Shown here: positions 7,400 through 14,201 of the stretch, one piece after another | Numbering within the stretch: the stretch's first letter is position 1 | How the letters are laid out: every line of letters begins with the position of its first letter | Made by a program: the position numbers and the translations under genes | The notes under the pieces: model-generated | What the model saw: the letters and a program-made list of their open reading frames with translations, nothing else | What the model was told of the DNA's origin: nothing | Databases searched by the model: none | NCBI GenBank assembly: GCA_002311635.1 | Contig: DBZJ01000011.1 | Location: 1-16,252, forward strand | DNA length: 16,252 bases | Reading direction: 5' to 3' | Origin: Syntrophaceae bacterium UBA1163 | GTDB taxonomy: Bacteria > Desulfobacterota > BSN033 > UBA1163

Positions 7400-9031
7400 A
7401 TGGAAGAGAAGAATTTGGAACTGATTATTAAAGAGATTTGGCCGCGTCTGAAGAAGAAACATCTCTACCCTGAAATCCCTGTGCCCAAAGTCAGACGAAC
7501 CTCCCATCCGAAAGAAGGGGAGGCCGAGGAGGATGAAGGCGTCGGACTGGAGATGAAACAGAAACAGATGACCATCCATGCTGGTTTCGTCTCGCAGATG
7601 AAAGACAAGATGGAGGAAAAGAGAGTCGTTGAGGCTCTTCTGGACCATGGGGTGACCCATTACACCTTCTGTCCGTGGGATTTTCATACCCATCTCAGGC
7701 TCTATTCGGAGGCAAAGAAAGTGGTGGGCGACAAAGAACTGGCCAAACAGGTGTCCAATCGCTTTATTGATGTCATTGCCGACACCCATTGTGTGAAAAA
7801 GAGGTGTACGGAGATCCCCGAATTACATCGGAACCTGGAGAAAGGGACGATCGAGGAAGTGATCGCTTCGCTTTATCAAAAAATTTGGGGAATCGATCTG
7901 GGTATTTCGGCCTCTAAAAAGAGCGTGAAAGGCCACGCCGATATTGTCCGAAGGCTTGCGCGAATTCCCTATCTCGACCGCTCACGCTGGGGAGAGAGCA
8001 TTCGAAAGTTTGCCCGTTCTCTCAAACCTCTTCTTGTTGAAGAGCAGAAGCAACAGGGAGGGAAGGAAAGCAGGGGGGAGCACAATCCTCAAGGCGAACA
8101 CGATTTGAACCGTTATTCCAACGAGGAGATCGATCAGGGCTTGAGAGATTATGCCAGACAGACCTTGGATCTGTCCGAATTCAAAGATGTCCTGGAAGAC
8201 TTTTCTGACGAGCTCACAGGGGCAGGTTATGGAAGGGAAGGGGGGATGGGAAGGGGGCACGGGAATCCCCTGGATGCGGACGTCCTGTTCTATATGAAGC
8301 TGGCGGAAAATTATTCGATTCCCGTGAAGAAAGTCCCGTTAGAAAAGAAAGGATCCCTCCATCCCTATTCCCATTCTCCCTGGGAGATTGGATCCCCTTT
8401 TCAAGAGGTGGATATCTGGACCAGTTTTGGCAAGATTATGCCGGGCATCACTCAGGTTTGGACGAAAAGAGAGGGAAAGGGAAGGGGGAAAATCGAAGGC
8501 ACGCCCGATAGCCTGATCGCCATCGACTCTTCAGGGAGCATGATCAATCCCCGAAAAAGCCTCTCCTATGCTGTCCTCGGGGCAGCCTGCGCCGCCAATG
8601 CCTATCTTCAGAATGGCTCAAAAGTCGCCGTCTATAATTTCAGCGATGCCCCCATGGGGGGAAAGGAGATTTTGAATTATACAGACCGGCGAGAGGACAT
8701 CTACCGTGTCCTTTGCAAATATTTCGGGGGTGGGACGGCGCTGGACCTGGAGGATTTAATGCCATTAATCCAGGGGAGGAAGAACTTGGACCTCTTCATC
8801 ATTACGGATATGAAAATTACAAACTTGGAGGCATTGATCGGTTTTTTTAGCCAGATTCAAAACCGGATGACGACGGTCCACATTGGAGACAATCCTTATG
8901 CAGCCCGATTTGAAAAGGCCGTAGAAGGGCAAAAAAACATCAGCATCTATACCGTCAAACGGAAAGAAGATATCCCTCACATTGTCCTTGGAAGGATAAA
9001 GGACTATTTTAATTCGACGAGTAGAAAGTAA
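7400..9031 (+). CDS. VWA-domain protein, MoxR partner
   Basis: 543 residues from ATG 7400; TTG 7376 in frame would add 8 residues, and neither start has a convincing ribosome-binding site. The C-terminal von Willebrand factor A domain (about 370-535) has a complete metal-ion-dependent adhesion site: D376-S378-S380 in IDSSGSM, T446 in GGGTALD and D470 in ITDMKI. VWA proteins of this layout (NorD, CbbO, CoxE, ViaA types) work with MoxR ATPases and bind the client through the metal site. Residues 87-98 (HYTFCPWDFHTH) and 120-131 (NRFIDVIADTHC) hold His, Cys and Asp residues arranged like a degenerate metallopeptidase helix pair, as seen in other VWA proteins with a zincin-like N-terminal part. 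Between them and the VWA domain lie a Gln/Gly/Glu-rich linker (about 215-235) and a Gly-rich stretch near 275-290. The gene ends the three-gene module. Confidence 0.85.
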   Translation: MEEKNLELIIKEIWPRLKKKHLYPEIPVPKVRRTSHPKEGEAEEDEGVGLEMKQKQMTIHAGFVSQMKDKMEEKRVVEALLDHGVTHYTFCPWDFHTHLRLYSEAKKVVGDKELAKQVSNRFIDVIADTHCVKKRCTEIPELHRNLEKGTIEEVIASLYQKIWGIDLGISASKKSVKGHADIVRRLARIPYLDRSRWGESIRKFARSLKPLLVEEQKQQGGKESRGEHNPQGEHDLNRYSNEEIDQGLRDYARQTLDLSEFKDVLEDFSDELTGAGYGREGGMGRGHGNPLDADVLFYMKLAENYSIPVKKVPLEKKGSLHPYSHSPWEIGSPFQEVDIWTSFGKIMPGITQVWTKREGKGRGKIEGTPDSLIAIDSSGSMINPRKSLSYAVLGAACAANAYLQNGSKVAVYNFSDAPMGGKEILNYTDRREDIYRVLCKYFGGGTALDLEDLMPLIQGRKNLDLFIITDMKITNLEALIGFFSQIQNRMTTVHIGDNPYAARFEKAVEGQKNISIYTVKRKEDIPHIVLGRIKDYFNSTSRK

Positions 9032-9033
9032 GA

Positions 9034-9077
9034 AGATCTCTGAAAAAGCCCGGAGATCTCTGCGCAATCATTTTTTT
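9034..9077 (+). terminator. Possible terminator after the MoxR module
   Basis: AGATCTC at 9034-9040 pairs with GAGATCT at 9053-9059 around a 12-base loop, and a run of seven T lies at 9071-9077. The T-run is 11 bases beyond the stem, so this is not a textbook rho-independent terminator. CTGAAAAA (9040-9047) can also pair with TTTTTCAG at 9108-9115. Position at the end of the module supports a termination role. Confidence 0.3.
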
Positions 9078-9133
9078 GATCGGTGCGATCACAAGAGAGA
9101 AAAGTCATTTTTCAGGGCCTCCTTAAAAACTTC

Positions 9134-9161
9134 TTGACTCTTCTCCTTCAAATCCTGTAAT
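9134..9161 (+). promoter_or_regulatory. Candidate sigma70-type promoter for the methyltransferase gene
   Basis: TTGACT at 9134-9139, a 16-base spacer and TGTAAT at 9156-9161, each matching consensus at 5 of 6 positions. Transcription would begin near 9168, giving a leader of about 67 bases before the ATG at 9235. It also argues against a TTG start at 9178. Confidence 0.55.
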
Positions 9162-9234
9162 TTATTTTCAGGCTGTTTTGATCCTTGCCGCGAATGGAAC
9201 GGAAGATCTCTGGCACGGATATGGGAGTCTATCC

Positions 9235-9906
9235 ATGGAACAAGAAATCCTGAAGGCAAGATACACCCAGCAAGAGATTACTCGGAAATACAATTGGATC
9301 GCACCCATCTATGACTTGTTTGGAGTTTTGATGGAGTCTAAGTATCGCCAAAGGGCACTGGAGATCGCCGCCATCCGGAACGGAGAAAAAGTTCTGGAAG
9401 TTGCTCTGGGAACCGGACTTAACTTTGTGGAGATTCTGAAGAGGAATCCGAACGGGTGGGTGGATGGAGTGGATGTCTCCATGAAGATGGTGGCGAAGGC
9501 AAGAAATAAGATTTGCAAAACGGGGCAAAGGAATTATACCCTCCACTTGTGCGACTGCCGGCATCTTCCTTTCGAGGACGAAGCATTCGATGTCGTCATG
9601 AACCAATATCTCCTGGACATCCTTCCCGTTGAAGACTTCATTCCCATTCTCCTGGAGTTCAAACGAGTTCTGAAGGGGGGCGGCAGAATTGTTTTAGTCA
9701 ACATGACCAAGGGGGAAAGATGGCTGAATCAAATCTACGAAGGGATTTACAGGCTGAAGCCTCCGCTCTTGGCAGGATGCAGGGGGGTGATGGCCCAACC
9801 TTTTCTCAAAAAAATTGGGTTTGATCAATTCCAAAGAGAATTCGTATCGCAACTCGGATTCCCATCAGAGGTGGTCCGGGGGATGAAGAGAAACGGATCG
9901 GGCTAA
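9235..9906 (+). CDS. Class I SAM-dependent methyltransferase, UbiE-like
   Basis: 223 residues from ATG 9235, chosen because GGAG lies 7 bases upstream; an in-frame TTG at 9178 would add 19 residues with no support. The Rossmann methyltransferase motifs are in order: motif I VLEVALGTGLN at 53-63, the acidic residue ending strand 2 in GVDVS (78-82), CDCRHLPFED near 106-115, FDVVMNQYLLDILP at 118-131 and the later VLKGGGRIVLVNMTKGE. The YNWIAPIYDLF segment at 19-29 and overall length resemble UbiE/COQ5-type and small-molecule methyltransferases. The C-terminal GCRGVMAQPFLKKIGF is shared by a subset of these. The acceptor cannot be told from sequence; quinone, lipid or other small molecules are all possible. 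It has its own promoter and no obvious partner gene. Confidence 0.85.
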   Translation: MEQEILKARYTQQEITRKYNWIAPIYDLFGVLMESKYRQRALEIAAIRNGEKVLEVALGTGLNFVEILKRNPNGWVDGVDVSMKMVAKARNKICKTGQRNYTLHLCDCRHLPFEDEAFDVVMNQYLLDILPVEDFIPILLEFKRVLKGGGRIVLVNMTKGERWLNQIYEGIYRLKPPLLAGCRGVMAQPFLKKIGFDQFQREFVSQLGFPSEVVRGMKRNGSG

Positions 9907-10085
9907 AACAAGGTGGGTAGCCTACGAAGATTATTTGAAATGGTGTTGACTTAAAGATTGGGTATTTTGCTCATACGGAGCGGAGCGAACCATTTATGGG
10001 GCTCAAGAATCGAAGTTTTCAACAGGTTATTCACAAAAAATGTCGGAAAGTGTGTAACCTTATGATCTTATACTATAAATTCAAA

Positions 10086-10120
10086 AGGGATCAGTTAGAG
10101 GAGGGCAATAACTGATCCCT
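10086..10120 (+). repeat. Perfect 12-bp inverted repeat with G-rich loop
   Basis: AGGGATCAGTTA (10086-10097) and TAACTGATCCCT (10109-10120) are perfect complements around an 11-base loop, GAGGAGGGCAA. A TATAAA box lies just upstream at 10074-10079, so the hairpin could form at the 5' end of a transcript. There is no T-run after it, so it is not a simple terminator. It could be an operator or an RNA hairpin presenting GGA in its loop. Confidence 0.7.
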
Positions 10121-10123
10121 GCC

Positions 10124-10171
10124 AGTACGTCAAATGGGGGGAAACAAGGAGGTGATATGGTTTGACGTACT
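10124..10171 (+). repeat. Perfect 11-bp inverted repeat with a full Shine-Dalgarno in the loop, overlapping a -35 box
   Basis: AGTACGTCAAA (10124-10134) and TTTGACGTACT (10161-10171) are perfect complements around a 26-base loop. The loop holds AAGGAGGTGAT at 10146-10156, the exact complement of the 3' tail of 16S rRNA. The only ORFs it could serve are two or three codons long (ATG GTT TGA at 10157). The right arm overlaps the -35 box of the promoter at 10162, so the repeat could also be a repressor operator. Confidence 0.7.
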
Positions 10172-10189
10172 AGCTAACCAAATTATAAT
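10162..10189 (+). promoter_or_regulatory. Strong sigma70-type promoter for the DUF4124 gene
   Basis: TTGACG at 10162-10167 (5 of 6), a 16-base spacer and a perfect TATAAT at 10184-10189. Transcription would start near 10196, giving a leader of about 34 bases. The -35 box lies inside the right arm of the 11-bp inverted repeat. The rest of 9907-10161 holds no gene I can support. Confidence 0.65.
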
Positions 10190-10229
10190 ACGTAAAGCAA
10201 GAAAAATCAACGATTAAGGGGTATTTGGC

Positions 10230-10796
10230 ATGAGAATTGCTCATCGAATGGTTATGAAACGGATCTGGGTTACCATTTTATCCATCTTTTTATCCATCTT
10301 TCTGGTTTCACAACTTTCTTTCGCCGAGATTTACAAGTGGGTGGACGAAAAAGGAGCGGTCCATTTCACGGATGACATGACGCAGGTCCCGGAAAAATAT
10401 CGACCTAAGACTGAAGAAATCGGCCCATCGGGTGCCGATAAAGAAGGGACAAAGGGAGAAGGACAAGTAACCCCCAAGGGAAAAGAGGAGACTCATCAGG
10501 ATCAGTTGGGGAGGGGGCAAGACTATTGGAAGGGTCGAGTGGGGGAATGGAGGAGAAAATTAGGAGAACAACAGGATAGATTGGAAACGTTAAGAACGAA
10601 ATACAATGAATTAACGGAGAGGGTCAACGACTCGAAAAGTTCATCGGAAAGGGGAAATCTTCGGAAAGAAAGAGACCAGGTCAAGAGCGAAATGGATCAA
10701 TGCAGAAGTCAGATTGAAGAAGCCAAGGACATGCTGGAAAAGAAGATCCCGGAAGAAGGTGAACTTTATAAGGCGAAGCCGGAATGGGTGAAATAA
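10230..10796 (+). CDS. Exported DUF4124 protein with C-terminal coiled coil
   Basis: 188 residues. An N-terminal signal peptide (basic start, hydrophobic core about 12-28, probable cleavage after SFA at 30-32) sends it to the periplasm. Immediately after comes the DUF4124 motif EIYKWVDEKGAVHFTDD (33-49), a short domain common at the N terminus of periplasmic proteins in Proteobacteria. Residues 60-95 are a low-complexity Gly/Lys/Glu linker, and about 98-172 are charged heptad-like helices (WKGRVGEWRRKLGEQQDRLE onward) likely to form a coiled coil. AAGGGG lies 7 bases before the ATG. The gene is monocistronic behind the promoter at 10162. Function is unknown; an envelope structural role is a guess. 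Confidence 0.85.
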   Translation: MRIAHRMVMKRIWVTILSIFLSIFLVSQLSFAEIYKWVDEKGAVHFTDDMTQVPEKYRPKTEEIGPSGADKEGTKGEGQVTPKGKEETHQDQLGRGQDYWKGRVGEWRRKLGEQQDRLETLRTKYNELTERVNDSKSSSERGNLRKERDQVKSEMDQCRSQIEEAKDMLEKKIPEEGELYKAKPEWVK

Positions 10797-10927
10797 GCAA
10801 AATATTTCATAGGCATCAAAAAAAAGTATTTAGTGAATTCGGATCAAATCAAGAATTAATAACTCCCTTTCATTAAAAGGAAAGTCCCCGCAGACCGTTT
10901 TCAATACCTCTTGTTGAAGGAATAAGT

Positions 10928-11116
10928 ATGACAATTTGTAAAAGAGGGCCGAAAATAATTGGATCAGATATCGCTCCAGTTGCAATTCTGTACAGAAAAA
11001 TAGCCATCTCTGGTAAAATATCGACCAAGATCACGAGTAAACTGGCGGTTTCTAGTAGAAAAAATAAGATAAATGGCATTAAAGATGCTTATGATGCACA
11101 TTACGTTCGGCATTAA
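10928..11116 (+). CDS. Doubtful small ORF (62 residues)
   Basis: An ATG with AAGGAA six bases upstream opens 62 codons. The product is basic, Ile/Lys/Ser-rich, with no recognisable domain (SDIAPVAILYRKIAISGK and then a run of Ser/Lys). Composition is AT-richer than the surrounding genes. The 341-base gap 10797-11137 holds nothing else I can support. It may be a real small protein or chance; I favour chance slightly. Confidence 0.25.
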   Translation: MTICKRGPKIIGSDIAPVAILYRKIAISGKISTKITSKLAVSSRKNKINGIKDAYDAHYVRH

Positions 11117-11137
11117 CAACGGAGAGCCTAACTAAGA

Positions 11138-11539
11138 ATGAACAAATTCAAACAAATGAAGCCATCCGGTTCACAGACTAAAATGGGCGTCCTCGCCATT
11201 GAAAAGAGGAAATATCCGAGGTTTAGCGTCGAGCTGCCCCTCAATTATTCCCGGGCTGACGGAGAAAAGCCCCTTGGAGGCATGGTGGCAAATGCGAGTG
11301 AGGGTGGATTGCTCGTCTATTTGCCAGAAAGGATCGAGTTAGGCACCTTACTGAAGATCGAGATATTATACGTGAGGGGCTTGGAACTGGATACCATTCA
11401 GGCGGTGGGAAAAGTCGTCTGGTGTGATTTGGCCGCCAGAGAAAGTTGGGGCGAGCACCGGTATGGATTGCAATTCCAACATATAGAACAAAAAGACTTT
11501 ACTCAGTTGACGACTCTGTTGAAAGAGGTGGGGAATTGA
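11138..11539 (+). CDS. PilZ domain protein (c-di-GMP receptor), copy 1
   Basis: 133 residues. The PilZ c-di-GMP binding signature is complete: RxxxR as RKYPR (R24, R28) and (D/N)xSxxG as NASEGG (N52, S54, G57). The beta-barrel strands follow (LKIEILYVRGLEL, GKVVWCDL), ending with EHRYGLQFQHI, as in other single-domain PilZ proteins. The first 20 residues are an unconserved tail, so a start at ATG 11156 or 11183 is possible; none of the three has a good ribosome-binding site. Single-domain PilZ proteins pass c-di-GMP levels to partners controlling motility, exopolysaccharide or secretion. A second, related PilZ gene lies 2 kb downstream, beyond the gene at 11745. Confidence 0.9.
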   Translation: MNKFKQMKPSGSQTKMGVLAIEKRKYPRFSVELPLNYSRADGEKPLGGMVANASEGGLLVYLPERIELGTLLKIEILYVRGLELDTIQAVGKVVWCDLAARESWGEHRYGLQFQHIEQKDFTQLTTLLKEVGN

Positions 11540-11623
11540 AGGAACCTCCTCTTGAGGGCCCTGGGGTCGGACAAAAATAGGTTGACCTACTTCAAAAAAT
11601 TATTTAAAAAGAAGGAGCCGAAC

Positions 11624-11665
11624 ATGAGCCTGCCCCGGTCGGGCATCGCTGAGAAAGGATCCTAA
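11624..11665 (+). CDS. Possible 13-residue leader/micro-ORF
   Basis: ATG at 11624 has an excellent ribosome-binding site (AAGGAG, six bases upstream) but only 13 codons (MSLPRSGIAEKGS) before TAA. It lies 80 bases before the 610-residue gene at 11745. It could be a leader peptide or a remnant; there is no run of one amino acid to suggest classic attenuation. Confidence 0.25.
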   Translation: MSLPRSGIAEKGS

Positions 11666-11744
11666 GGTTCTCATCGTACAGAAGATGACTGAGAATCTCC
11701 CTTGACACGATTTAGGGAAATTTGCTCGGCAGACAAGGAGCGTC

Positions 11745-13577
11745 ATGGTCTGGTTGAATCAGGAAGAAGGGAGATACAGGGTCCTCCTCATCGGTATCGG
11801 GGATAACACTGAAGAAGAAAAGGGCTCCTTCTGCCGCAATCTATCTAAGAACTATAGTATCCCCTTTCCCTTCCTGAGAAAGATCGTTGACGGTTCCCCC
11901 GTCATCCTCAAAAAAAATACCTCTTTGAAGAAAGCGGATGCCCTCGCGAAGACGCTTAGGTCCTTTGGGGCAAGGGTCTCGGTTGAAGAGAGGAGAAACC
12001 TTCCTCCCCTTTCTCTCGAATTTCAGGAGTTGACCCCTCATCAACTGGCCTTAGAGTCTTCTTCTCTCCGAAAGACACAAAGGGGGGCATGGAGCGTTAC
12101 GGGAAGGGCGAAAAACATATCGGATCAGACTTTAACCGACACCTGGGTTCTCGTTCAACTTTTTGAAGACCTGGACGAATTCATCGCCTTTGAAGAGACT
12201 CCCCTTGCCATTAACCCGCTCCCACCAGGAGAGGCGTCCCCGTTTAAGTTAATCTTCGAAGGAGACCTTTTCATTAAAAGGGTTTCCATCGCCTTTAAGA
12301 ATGCTTCGGGGCAGCCCATCCCAGCCGTTGACAAAAGGAGAAAGAGGGAGTGGATCGAGGTGCCGACAGGAGAGGGACGTCTTCCCCGGATATCTGCAGA
12401 ATTTGAAAAGAGGGCCCGGGCGATTAGTCTCGCCACACGTGCCTCCGCCCTTTCCCCGACCCTTGAGCCCTTGGAAAAAGTCATGAAAACTTCCTCGAGT
12501 GAGCTCGAAAAAGACGCTCACTCAGGGGCGGAGGAGCCGAAAGGAGCCCTTGGCCAGGAAACTGCGGTGGGATCTGATTCGTCTGCGCTGGTGGAGATGG
12601 AAAACGAGACGGAGGAAGGGGCGGCTTTAGGGGACATAGATCTCGCCTCTGACGGGAAGGAAGTGAATGAAGCGCCGCTTTTGGGGGCATCCGAGCCCCA
12701 AGACGCCCTTCAGCTGCCAGAGGGTGTCACCGAGATCCCAGAAGAAGAAGGGGAGGAGGCAGAGACGGCGGAGGAAGAGACAGCTCCTTCATTCGCATGG
12801 ATAGAATCTTTTAGAAATGCAGTGAAGGCTTATTACGAAAAACCGCGTGATTTTTTTTCGATATGGTTTGAGGAGCGCCAAAAGAATGGTGAATTTAAGG
12901 ATTCGTTTCATGCTCTTTTGACCCTGTTGGTTCATTGCCGGTTTGAGCAGGGGCAGCCGTCTGTCACGGCATTGGAAAACACCAAGAGGGTATTCGGACT
13001 CATTGCCCGGCCGAATGTTTCCCTGAGTGAGATACCGGCCCTTGAAGGGACACCCTTTGCATCGGGAGAAGAGTGGAGAGATTTATTTCGTCGGGCACTC
13101 CCAAAGATCCGGCAGATCGGAAATGCGATTCTTGAAAGAAATAAATGGAGCGCCTCTGATTTGGAAGCGTTGATTCAAGTGATTCCTCATATGGATCACC
13201 AGAGCAGCCGAAGGGCGATCCAGTGGGTCAACGAATTGATTCGGAATGTGGTGGAGGTCGATTTTTCCGATACTCCCATCGCTGTAGGAAAAGGTCTTTA
13301 CAGGGTCGCCTCCCGGTTGGGCGTCGTGGATCCCCATTCCGACTATTATCAAGGCGGGAGTTCGACGGGAGATATGAAAATTCAATCTTTTGCAAAGGCC
13401 GCTTTTCCTCGGAACCCTCGGATGGTGGAGGAGCCAATGGCGTCGATGGGGAGGGGAGAAGGCGAGGGAGGGCATTGTTTTCCAGTCCAACCGTGGTGTG
13501 AGGGGTGCCTGTTCGAAACCTTCTGTTCGAGGCTTTGCGTACGCTTCGACCCGTCAGAAAATGGGATGAGAGAATGA
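11745..13577 (+). CDS. Multidomain protein with FxLyD-like domain and catalytically dead endonuclease III-like [4Fe-4S] domain
   Basis: 610 residues; AAGGAG lies four bases before the ATG. Residues about 10-84 resemble a ribosomal L7/L12 C-terminal-like fold (YRVLLIGIGD, then KADALAKTLRSFGARVSV). Residues about 112-187 look like an FxLyD beta domain (WSVTGRAKNISDQTL, NPLPPGEASPFKLIF). Residues 250-348 are an acidic linker. Residues 386-596 follow endonuclease III: a FHALLTLLVHCRF opening, a DLEALIQVIP helix-hairpin-helix position, IAVGKGLYRVASRLG (512-526) aligning with the IAVDTHIFRVCNR segment of E. coli Nth, and C578-X6-C585-X2-C588-X5-C594, exactly the Nth/MutY [4Fe-4S] spacing. The catalytic Asp is G515, and no Lys occurs between 468 and 515, so glycosylase/lyase activity is not expected. 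Flanked by two PilZ genes. The role is unknown; DNA binding or redox sensing is possible. Confidence 0.75.
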   Translation: MVWLNQEEGRYRVLLIGIGDNTEEEKGSFCRNLSKNYSIPFPFLRKIVDGSPVILKKNTSLKKADALAKTLRSFGARVSVEERRNLPPLSLEFQELTPHQLALESSSLRKTQRGAWSVTGRAKNISDQTLTDTWVLVQLFEDLDEFIAFEETPLAINPLPPGEASPFKLIFEGDLFIKRVSIAFKNASGQPIPAVDKRRKREWIEVPTGEGRLPRISAEFEKRARAISLATRASALSPTLEPLEKVMKTSSSELEKDAHSGAEEPKGALGQETAVGSDSSALVEMENETEEGAALGDIDLASDGKEVNEAPLLGASEPQDALQLPEGVTEIPEEEGEEAETAEEETAPSFAWIESFRNAVKAYYEKPRDFFSIWFEERQKNGEFKDSFHALLTLLVHCRFEQGQPSVTALENTKRVFGLIARPNVSLSEIPALEGTPFASGEEWRDLFRRALPKIRQIGNAILERNKWSASDLEALIQVIPHMDHQSSRRAIQWVNELIRNVVEVDFSDTPIAVGKGLYRVASRLGVVDPHSDYYQGGSSTGDMKIQSFAKAAFPRNPRMVEEPMASMGRGEGEGGHCFPVQPWCEGCLFETFCSRLCVRFDPSENGMRE

Positions 13578-13602
13578 CTTAACAGGGTTAGGGGGATGAG
13601 GG

Positions 13603-13965
13603 ATGGACAAGGAAGCTCCGCGCGAAGAGAGAAGGAAATGTCCAAGGGCGTACTTAGACTTGCCCGTCGAGTATCGGGTGATGAACGCTCCTTACGCCCA
13701 CGGAGGACTTGTGGTCAATGCGAGCGAGATGGGACTGCTCATCAATTCGGTCAAAGATATACTGGTTGGTTCGAAATTGAATATTGCCGTTTTGTTCCCG
13801 AAAGGGTTCCAGTTGACTGACTTTGAAGCGTCCGCCGAGATTATATGGAAGGATTATCACCAGGAAGAAAACTGGGAAGGGTACAGGTACGGATTGAAAT
13901 TCACTGAGATATTGGAGGAGGACCGGAGGAAGCTGCATCAGCTCCTCAGCGTTCAATTTCCGTAA
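13603..13965 (+). CDS. PilZ domain protein (c-di-GMP receptor), copy 2
   Basis: 120 residues with both c-di-GMP binding motifs: RxxxR as RKCPR (R11, R15) and NxSxxG as NASEMG (N39, S41, G44). The barrel strands include KLNIAVLFPKG and ASAEIIWKDY, and the end GYRYGLKFTEI parallels EHRYGLQFQHI in the PilZ gene at 11138, so the two are probably paralogues. A purine-rich GGGGGATGAGGG directly precedes the ATG. The start lies 25 bases after the stop of the 610-residue gene, so these two are probably cotranscribed, linking that protein to c-di-GMP signalling. Confidence 0.9.
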   Translation: MDKEAPREERRKCPRAYLDLPVEYRVMNAPYAHGGLVVNASEMGLLINSVKDILVGSKLNIAVLFPKGFQLTDFEASAEIIWKDYHQEENWEGYRYGLKFTEILEEDRRKLHQLLSVQFP

Positions 13966-14057
13966 GGGAAGCCCTCTTCTCATCCATGAAGCCCCAAGAA
14001 CACGGACGATTTCATTTTCTTGCCAAACGAATAAACTAATTATATAATGAAATACAA

Positions 14058-14187
14058 ACCCCGTTAGAAATTCCAGCGGGGCAGGAAATCCCGTCGGAAT
14101 CACTCCGCGACCTAAACCACAGTGCAGAGCTCTTCGTCGTCTCACGGGATGCAGGGCAGAACAGCGGGGTATCATTTCTAACGGGGT
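14058..14187. mobile_element. 130-bp element with perfect 14-bp terminal inverted repeats
   Basis: ACCCCGTTAGAAAT at 14058-14071 and ATTTCTAACGGGGT at 14174-14187 are perfect inverted copies. A nested pair, ATCCCGT (14089-14095) and ACGGGAT (14146-14152), lies inside, so the whole unit can fold. It encodes nothing. Size and termini are those of a MITE-like or palindromic repeat element, but no clear target-site duplication flanks it. Its right end lies directly before the ribosome-binding site of the gene at 14202, so it may supply that gene's leader. Confidence 0.6.
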
Positions 14188-14201
14188 AAAGGAGTGAAGA
14201 G

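Noticed and set aside
9178..9234. TTG upstream start for the methyltransferase
   Set aside because: It lies too close to the predicted transcription start, lacks a ribosome-binding site, and the extra 19 residues are not family-like; ATG 9235 has GGAG at proper distance.
10027..10035. TTATTCACA, an exact DnaA-box match
   Set aside because: Only one box is present, with no cluster, no dnaA/dnaN neighbour and no AT-rich unwinding array, so it does not support a replication origin.
10873..11079. 68-residue hydrophobic minus-strand ORF
   Set aside because: No ribosome-binding site before its start, overlaps the doubtful plus-strand ORF, and its hydrophobicity follows from the AT-rich sequence.
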